Assembly (NCBI GenBank): GCA_902491915.1
Contig: CABUJL010000068.1
Location: 1-10,321 of the forward strand
Length of the DNA: 10,321 bases
Direction: 5' to 3'
Source: an uncultured Collinsella sp.
Lineage (GTDB): Bacteria; Actinomycetota; Coriobacteriia; Coriobacteriales; Coriobacteriaceae
Of this stretch, positions 5,692-10,321 are shown in pieces. A program made the position numbers and the translations under genes. The notes under the pieces are model-generated. The model searched no databases and had not been told where the DNA came from. It worked only from the letters and a program-made list of their open reading frames with translations. Positions within the stretch are counted from its first letter, which is position 1, and each line of letters opens with the position of its first letter.

Positions 5692-5876
5692 GCAAAGCCC
5701 TCGCAATCCTGCGAGGGCTTTTCTTTTGGCGATTACTCAAACAATTCGAGGTTCATTGTACAGGTAATCGGGTTGAGGAGAAATGGGGGCATACAGCGGC
5801 TCTCAGAGCGCCTGCCGCACTTCCCCGCCATTACCTTTGCGGCATCCTCGTATGGAGTCCATCCTGGTTGGCGTTT
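5692..5876 (+). repeat. 3' flank repeat, copy after C3
   Basis: The partner of 3963-4146, about 185 nt, with the 31-nt identical core at 5790-5820. The open frame across it (about 5623-5925) has no supporting start signal and does not look like a protein. The copy after C1 is absent, so C1 either lost it or received a different tail. Confidence 0.8.
5694..5727 (+). terminator. Strong Rho-independent terminator of C3
   Basis: A perfect 12-bp stem AAAGCCCTCGCA (5694-5705) with TGCGAGGGCTTT (5710-5721), loop ATCC, followed by a T-rich tail (TTTTCTTTT). It starts 13 nt after the stop codon of C3. Confidence 0.92.
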
Positions 5877-6151
5877 TGTTGTAACCGCTCACTTGTCCAC
5901 AGATCAAGTGAACTGCTGGAATTAATACAGCGACACACTAGTTCGTTACAGTCGCCATATCTGCGTAAATCGCCGCGATAAATACAGCCTGTACTCGTCT
6001 GTATACCAGCTACGCGTATGTAGATTCATGTCGCGTTAATAAATCGGCTCAAGCGCGTGCAAAACGCGCAAGTAACCGCAAAAAGCGATTATCGCGCAGG
6101 TAGATTTTTGGCACCCTGTTGCTTAATCAAAATTAAGCAATTGCTTAAAAC
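5877..6151. other. Gene-free stretch rich in inverted repeats beside the tRNA
   Basis: I see no gene here; the composition is less GC-rich than the rest. Short inverted repeats are dense: CACTTG/CAAGTG (5890-5910), ATACAG/CTGTAT (5982-6004), GCGCGT/ACGCGC with a 5-nt loop (6053-6069), GCTTAAT/ATTAAGC (6121-6138) and the perfect 16-bp palindrome TTAAGCAATTGCTTAA (6133-6148). It lies at the 3' side of tRNA-Pro, where integrated elements have their ends, so it may be a boundary relic. No integrase or copy of the tRNA end was found. Confidence 0.4.
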
Positions 6152-6180
6152 AAAAAAGGTCAGGCACTAGGTGCCTGACC
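6152..6180 (-). terminator. Terminator of tRNA-Pro
   Basis: On the minus strand GGTCAGGCAC-CTA-GTGCCTGACC is a perfect 10-bp stem, followed by six T (6152-6157) and then GTTTTAA. It starts 10 nt after the CCA end of the tRNA. Together with the C3 terminator it insulates the convergent tRNA and cassette transcripts. Confidence 0.9.
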
Positions 6181-6190
6181 TGCAAACTTC

Positions 6191-6267
<77 letters not shown>

Positions 6268-6306
6268 AAGCTTTTGTTTGTTGCTCTGCTCTCGCTCGCA
6301 ACAGGG

Positions 6307-6339
6307 AGTATATTAACCCGAAACTTTAGCCTTGTGCAA
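6307..6339 (-). promoter_or_regulatory. Candidate promoter of tRNA-Pro
   Basis: On the minus strand TATACT (6307-6312) is one base from consensus. TTGCAC (6334-6339) is a -35 candidate, but it is 21 nt away from TATACT; an overlapping -10 choice, TAATAT, gives 18 nt. Transcription would start about 30 nt before the tRNA, between it and the end of coaBC. Confidence 0.45.
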
Positions 6340-6347
6340 GAACTTTT

Positions 6348-7559
6348 TTATAAATTTTGAAGCAAGTCCAAAATTGTATCTGCGAGCTGGGGTTTTGTTA
6401 GCACGGAAAGTTCTTGCGTACCCGCTTTACTCACGATCCAGGCCTTGTTGGTATCGGTTCCAAAGCCCGAATCGGCGCGCGAGACATCGTTGGCGATAAT
6501 AGCATCGCAGCCCTTACGGGCCAATTTGCGCTCGGCGTACTCGACGACGTTATCGGTCTCGGCTGCAAAGCCGATCACGCGCCGCTCCCCCTTTTGGCGC
6601 GAGAGCTCGGCCAAGATATCGACCGTCTCGACGAGTTCGATGCGATCCAGGCGCTCGTTAGCCTTTTTGAGCTTATGTTCGGCAGGGGCCGCCGGGGTAT
6701 AGTCGGCGACGGCAGCCGCACAAATTGCCGCATCGGCCGTCTGGAAGGCGCTCAGTGCCGCCTGGAGCATCTCTGAGGCGGTTTGCACGCGCACGCACTC
6801 CACGCCGCGGGGAACATCGAGCGATGTCGGTCCCAACACGAGCGTGACCTCGGCACCGCGGCGTGCGGCCTCCCCTGCCAGGGCGACGCCCATCTTGCCT
6901 GATGAGCGGTTGCCAATGAAGCGCACCGGGTCGATCGGCTCGTGCGTGGGGCCGGCGGTAATCAAGATGCGCTTACCCGTCAGGTCCCGAGGCACGGGAT
7001 TGAGCACCTCGCAGATGGCCTCGACGATGTCCTCGGGCTCGTTCATGCGTCCCGTGTCCACGTCGCCGCAGGCAAGGTAGCCGCTGCCGGGTCCCACCAC
7101 ATGGACACCACGCTCGCGCAGCGTGGCCATGTTGGCCTGCGTCGCCGGCGCCTTCCACATGCCGTTGTTCATAGCGGGTGCGATCACGATGGGTCGCGGC
7201 GTCGCAAGCAGCGTGGTGGAGATGAGGTCATCGGCGATACCGTTTGCCATCTTGGCGATGATATTGGCCGTCGCGGGTGCAACGACCACCAGATCGGGCT
7301 CCTGCGCCAGCGAAATGTGGTGGATGGGGTCGGAGGGATCGTCGAATAGGCCCACGGCAACGGGCTCGTTGGTGAGCGCGCGGAAGGTAAGCGGCCCCAC
7401 GAACTCCGTGGCATGCTCGCTCATAACGACCTTGACGCGCGCGCCGCGCTTTTGCAGCAGGCGCACGATATTGCACGACTTATAGGCGGCGATCCCGCCG
7501 GTAATGCCCAGCAGGATCGTTTTTCCCTCAAGTTGCATTGAATTGTTGGATGCCGCCAT
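6348..7559 (-). CDS. coaBC: CoaBC: phosphopantothenoylcysteine decarboxylase / phosphopantothenate-cysteine ligase
   Basis: A cytoplasmic two-domain enzyme of coenzyme A synthesis. CoaB joins 4'-phosphopantothenate to cysteine using CTP; CoaC then decarboxylates the product to 4'-phosphopantetheine using FMN. The 403 residues match the family length. The N-terminal CoaC flavoprotein domain (about 10-185) shows GITGGIAAYKS, His81 of HISL, APATANIIAKMANGIADDL, PAMNNGMW and the catalytic-loop Cys164 in LACGDVDTGRM. The CoaB domain (about 193-403) shows ITAGPTHEPIDPVRFIGNRS, SSGKMG, AAAVADY, KLKK and GFAAET. Start ATG 7559, 3 nt after the zinc-ribbon gene, with AAGGA 10 nt upstream; Met8 is an alternative start. 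It is the last gene of the operon. Confidence 0.97.
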   Translation of the reverse strand: MAASNNSMQLEGKTILLGITGGIAAYKSCNIVRLLQKRGARVKVVMSEHATEFVGPLTFRALTNEPVAVGLFDDPSDPIHHISLAQEPDLVVVAPATANIIAKMANGIADDLISTTLLATPRPIVIAPAMNNGMWKAPATQANMATLRERGVHVVGPGSGYLACGDVDTGRMNEPEDIVEAICEVLNPVPRDLTGKRILITAGPTHEPIDPVRFIGNRSSGKMGVALAGEAARRGAEVTLVLGPTSLDVPRGVECVRVQTASEMLQAALSAFQTADAAICAAAVADYTPAAPAEHKLKKANERLDRIELVETVDILAELSRQKGERRVIGFAAETDNVVEYAERKLARKGCDAIIANDVSRADSGFGTDTNKAWIVSKAGTQELSVLTKPQLADTILDLLQNL

Positions 7560-7562
7560 CGT

Positions 7563-8282
7563 TTAAGCTTCCTTGCTCGGGAGTACCAAGAGGCGGTGGC
7601 AGTACGGGCAGTGCGTAATTGACCTACCGTCGTGGTTGAGGTCGCTCATGGACGATGCCTGCAGCGCGGTGTGGCAGACTGTGGGGATGTTGCCCTGGAT
7701 GGTCTCGACGGCCAGGCCGCGGAACTGCTTGAGCAGACGCTCGTAGTCGGTGAGCACGTCGGCCGGCAGCGTGGCGGCAAGCGCGGTGCGTTCCTTAGTG
7801 GCGGCGTCAATCTGTGCCTGGAGGTCGGCAGCCTTGGCGCGGGCGGCGTTGGTATCGGCCTTCACGCCCTCCTCGAACTTGGCGATGATGGCCTGCGCGC
7901 GGGTCTCGCGGTCGAGCGCCTCCTTATGGGCGACAACGACATCCTTGCGGGTGTGCTCAATCTTGTCCAGGCGCTTGGCCAGGGTGGCGAGCTCGTTTTC
8001 CAGGTCCTGTACCTCGCGGTAATCAGAACCATCGACGTGACGCTTTTTGGCAGCCTCGATGGCGTTATTGGTCTGGATCTCGGTGGTGTTGAGATCGTCG
8101 AGCTCAATGTCCAGATCCTTGCGCTGGGCGTAGAGCTTGGTCATCTCGGACTTGAGCTTCACATAGGTCTTGCGCTTGGAAGCGAGCTCCTTGAGCTCCG
8201 GCATATTGGCAAGTTCGCTCTTGTTGCGGGCGAGCTCCAAATCGATCTGTTGCAGCTTGAGTAGCGTAGCGCCGGCGCTCAT
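7563..8282 (-). CDS. Coiled-coil C4-type zinc-ribbon protein (CT398/DUF164 type)
   Basis: 239 residues starting MSAGATLLKLQQIDLEL. I chose the ATG at 8282 because AAGGAGA lies 5-6 nt upstream and because it overlaps the stop of the Nif3 gene as ATGA; the frame is open 12 codons further upstream. Residues 5-190 are charged, Ala/Lys/Glu-rich heptad-like helices, a long coiled-coil hairpin. The C-terminal end is a zinc-ribbon module. Family members normally have two Cys-x2-Cys pairs; here the second is intact (Cys225-PY-Cys228), but the first reads Pro200-T-V-Cys203-His, so one ligand is missing, perhaps replaced by the adjacent His. Bacterial relatives are uncharacterised, and in many genomes sit beside Nif3 genes, as here. 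Molecular role unknown. Confidence 0.88.
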   Translation of the reverse strand: MSAGATLLKLQQIDLELARNKSELANMPELKELASKRKTYVKLKSEMTKLYAQRKDLDIELDDLNTTEIQTNNAIEAAKKRHVDGSDYREVQDLENELATLAKRLDKIEHTRKDVVVAHKEALDRETRAQAIIAKFEEGVKADTNAARAKAADLQAQIDAATKERTALAATLPADVLTDYERLLKQFRGLAVETIQGNIPTVCHTALQASSMSDLNHDGRSITHCPYCHRLLVLPSKEA

Positions 8283-9088
8283 AAGTTCTCTCCTTTTGTC
8301 ACAGTCCACCATTGGCAAGGGTTCAGTATTTTAATCGCATGACGGGGGTTGACCCCGGCGTCAACTGCAGAGTTCATCAATATATCAACGAACGGCTCCT
8401 CGGAGCGGTCGTGGCCGAGCAAGATCACCGGCAGCCCGCGCAAGGCAAGGTCTTGCGCCACGTGGTAGCCCGCCTCGCCCGTCACGATGACATCTGCGCC
8501 GGCGGCGATGGCAAGGTCGCCAAAGTCGCCCAGGGAGCCGCCCAGAATGGCGACGCTGCGGCACGGGTGATCGGCCTCGCCCCATACGCGTGGGTCGCAG
8601 CCAAACGCCGTGGCGGCGCGATTGGCAAGGTCACGCAGGCTGCAGGCGTCGTGGAGGGTCGCGAGTGCGCCCAGACCGGTGAGCTCAGACTCGTCCACGT
8701 GCTCCAGCGAGCTTGCGGGCACGGCGTCCAACAGCGTACTTAGGCAGATACGTGCCTCATGCGAGCGGTCAAGGTTGGTGTGGAGCGAGATGATGCTCAC
8801 CCCACAGCGGGCTGCCTCGTAGAGCGCAGCGCTGCACTGGGGTCGCGCGGAATCGGCCGGACAAAAGGCCTCGGGCGCCTTGATATAGATGGGATGATGC
8901 GTCAGCAGCACGTTAGCGCCGGCCTCGAGAGCGCGGTGCACGTTGGCCTCGGTCGCGTCGAGTGCGCAGGCAACACCGGTGATCTTGGCAGCAGGATCTC
9001 CCACAGATAGCCCAACATGATCCCAGCCCTCGGCGTCCGCCTTGGGGTAGCGCGCCAGCAGGGCACGTTCGAGCTCGGAGACGATCAT
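8279..9088 (-). CDS. Nif3/YqfO-family putative metal-dependent hydrolase
   Basis: 269 residues, the short form without an inserted central domain. Metal-site motifs of the Nif3 (GTP cyclohydrolase I type 2 / DUF34) family are in order: WDHVGLSVGDP (22-32), LLTHHPIYIK (61-70, His-His), LHTNLD (101-106), GEAGYHVAQDL (203-213) and GHDRSEEPF (224-232, His and Glu). Structures of family members show two metal ions; the physiological substrate is not settled, so the GTP cyclohydrolase label should be treated with caution. The start ATG at 9088 overlaps the desulfurase stop (ATGA) and the stop overlaps the zinc-ribbon start the same way, suggesting translational coupling in both directions. Confidence 0.93.
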   Translation of the reverse strand: MIVSELERALLARYPKADAEGWDHVGLSVGDPAAKITGVACALDATEANVHRALEAGANVLLTHHPIYIKAPEAFCPADSARPQCSAALYEAARCGVSIISLHTNLDRSHEARICLSTLLDAVPASSLEHVDESELTGLGALATLHDACSLRDLANRAATAFGCDPRVWGEADHPCRSVAILGGSLGDFGDLAIAAGADVIVTGEAGYHVAQDLALRGLPVILLGHDRSEEPFVDILMNSAVDAGVNPRHAIKILNPCQWWTVTKGENL

Positions 9089-10263
9089 GCGGCACCTACG
9101 ATCGAGAGCAGCGTCTGGGCAAAGTCGTCCAGATCGCTCGGATTCACGCGGTCATCGAAGGAAATGCGCAGTGCGCCCAACGCCTGCTCGCGACCGATGC
9201 CCATCGCGCTTAAAACGTGGCTGGGGTCCATGCTGCCGCTCGAGCATGCCGAGCCTGCCGATACCTCAAAACCGGCGGCGTCGAGCTTGATGATAAGCTC
9301 CTCGGAGTCCATGCCGTCAATGTAGATCGATACCATGCCGGGCAGACGGTCGGCATGCGCATAGTCGCCCATGGTGGCGTGAATGCGCGGATGGGCCGTA
9401 AGCATGGTGTAGAGCTTGTCGGAAAGGGCTTGCAGCTTCTCGCGCTCCTGGGCCACATGGGGCGCGAGCGTGCGAGCGGAAGCGGCAAAGGCCAGCTGTG
9501 TGCGCAGGTCCTGCGTGCCGGCGCGACGTCCGGCTTCCTGTCCGCCGCCAAAGATGCGGGGGCGCAGCGGCGTGCGGGTCTTAACGTAGAGCGCGCCGGA
9601 GGCAACGGGACCGCCAATTTTGTGGGCTGCGACGGACATGGCGTCGACGCCCAGCTGGGTGACATCGAGCGGAATATGCAGATAGCCCTGGATGGCATCG
9701 GTATGGAACAGTGCGCCCACGGTATGCGCGGCGGCGGCAAGCTCGCGGATGGGCTGCACCACGCCGGTCTCGTTGTTGGCGACCATGATGCTCACGAGCG
9801 CCACGTCGTCGCCGAGCAAGTCACTCAGCGCGTCAGGCTCGATGTAGCCCGCGCGGCAGGGCTGCACCAGGTCGACGGTAAAGCCGGCGGCACGCAGCAG
9901 CGGCAGGTTGTCCAGGATCGAATCGTGCTCGATGGCAGATACGATAACGCGGTTACGCTTGCGGTCGCGCTGACGAGCGCCCTCGGCAAGACCGAGGAGC
10001 GCCAGCTGGTTGGCCTCGGTGCCGCCGTTGGTCAGGACGATCTCGGACGGGCGAACGCGTGCGCCAAAGCTGCGGGCGATCTCGCGACGTGCGGCCTCCA
10101 GGCGCGCGGCGGCCTTGCGACCGAGCGAGTGCAGCGAGTTGGGGTTGACGCCCGCAAGCTCACTATCGTCGTATTCGCGCTGCGCAAGGAGCGCCTCGGC
10201 GCGCATGGGCGTCGAGGCGGCATAGTCAAGATTCACGGGTATGCGGTTTTGACCTGCGGTCAT
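9085..10263 (-). CDS. Cysteine desulfurase, NifS/IscS class
   Basis: 392 residues, a pyridoxal-phosphate enzyme that removes sulfur from cysteine and delivers it as persulfide for Fe-S clusters or thiolated tRNA. Landmarks: YAASTPM at the N-terminus, GGTEANQLAL (80-89), His113 in IEHDS, Asp189 and Gln192 in HTDAIQG, the cofactor-binding Lys215 in AAHKIGG, the GGGQEAGRRAGT turn (239-250), and the active Cys340 in SAGSACSSGSMDPS, on a flexible loop of the NifS/IscS type rather than the SufS type. The start ATG at 10263 has AGGAGG 11 nt upstream, inside the end of the preceding gene. Neighbouring Fe-S scaffold genes are not visible, so whether it serves clusters or tRNA thiolation is open. Confidence 0.95.
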   Translation of the reverse strand: MTAGQNRIPVNLDYAASTPMRAEALLAQREYDDSELAGVNPNSLHSLGRKAAARLEAARREIARSFGARVRPSEIVLTNGGTEANQLALLGLAEGARQRDRKRNRVIVSAIEHDSILDNLPLLRAAGFTVDLVQPCRAGYIEPDALSDLLGDDVALVSIMVANNETGVVQPIRELAAAAHTVGALFHTDAIQGYLHIPLDVTQLGVDAMSVAAHKIGGPVASGALYVKTRTPLRPRIFGGGQEAGRRAGTQDLRTQLAFAASARTLAPHVAQEREKLQALSDKLYTMLTAHPRIHATMGDYAHADRLPGMVSIYIDGMDSEELIIKLDAAGFEVSAGSACSSGSMDPSHVLSAMGIGREQALGALRISFDDRVNPSDLDDFAQTLLSIVGAA

Positions 10264-10269
10264 AAGGAT

Positions 10270-10321
10270 TTATGCCTCCTGTGCGGCCTCGTTGCCCAGC
10301 TTCTGCAGCAGCGCAACTTCG
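10270..10321 (-). CDS. C-terminal end of an unidentified upstream gene (partial)
   Basis: The last 16 codons of a minus-strand gene, EVALLQKLGNEAAQEA followed by TAA at 10270-10272, 6 nt before the desulfurase ATG. Its final codons contain the AGGAGG binding site of the desulfurase gene, which supports it being a true gene in the same operon. Too little is present to name it; the tail looks helical and charged. Confidence 0.6.
   Translation of the reverse strand, partial: EVALLQKLGNEAAQEA

Noticed and set aside
5500..5876. Diversity-generating retroelement with variable and template repeats
   Set aside because: The lectin-like variable end is suggestive, but no reverse transcriptase and no adenine-biased near-identical repeat pair is in the window; the flank repeats are noncoding and differ at all bases.
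5604..5981. Plus-strand frames across the C3 end and its flank
   Set aside because: They overlap the C3 gene in other frames and cross a strong terminator.
1..6190. CRISPR array, insertion sequence or transposase
   Set aside because: No regularly spaced short repeats and no transposase-like protein; repeats here are cassette duplications.

Overview
The window looks like chromosomal DNA from a high-GC actinobacterium of the class Coriobacteriia, most likely a Collinsella-like gut bacterium. This rests on the GC-rich coding style, the compact csd / Nif3 / zinc-ribbon / coaBC operon and the style of the surface proteins; it is inference, because no marker gene was searched. The window has two halves that meet at a tRNA-Pro gene.

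Right half, about 6190-10321, all on the minus strand, is ordinary core genome. The 3' end of an unidentified gene is followed by a cysteine desulfurase (NifS/IscS class), a Nif3/YqfO-family protein, a coiled-coil zinc-ribbon protein and CoaBC (coenzyme A synthesis). These genes overlap or are 3 nt apart and form one operon. Below it lies tRNA-Pro(GGG), with its own promoter, an encoded CCA end and a strong terminator.

Left half, about 1-6150, is an accessory region next to the 3' end of that tRNA, the usual side for island insertion. It holds a frameshifted, partial unknown gene, a lower-GC DUF1648 membrane protein, an orphan RelB/DUF6290-type antitoxin, and three tandem plus-strand cassettes that I call C1, C2 and C3. 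Each cassette has (i) a palindrome TGCCGCwGCGGCA or a relic of it about 70-75 nt before the start, (ii) the start ATGCATG, which is two overlapping ATGs in different frames, (iii) a G-tract of 9-10 nt followed directly by a 9-nt-loop hairpin, all inside a short basic leader, (iv) a class III / Flp-like prepilin cleavage motif G|QxxxE with its hydrophobic helix, (v) a Gly/Ser linker, and (vi) a different exported C-terminal domain. That domain is BspA-like leucine-rich in C1 and DUF6273-like in C2 and C3. C2 and C3 also share a roughly 185-nt 3' flank.

The most interesting reading is that this is an array of phase-variable, domain-swapping pilin-adhesins. At present the three cassettes sit in three different reading phases: in C3 the first ATG is in frame with the pilin, in C2 the second ATG is in frame, and in C1 neither is. 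C2 is further broken by an 11-bp tandem duplication and a C6 tract. The hairpin after the G-tract keeps its pairing through two compensatory changes between C2 and C3. The main competing explanation is that some of these frame problems are homopolymer sequencing errors or simple gene decay.
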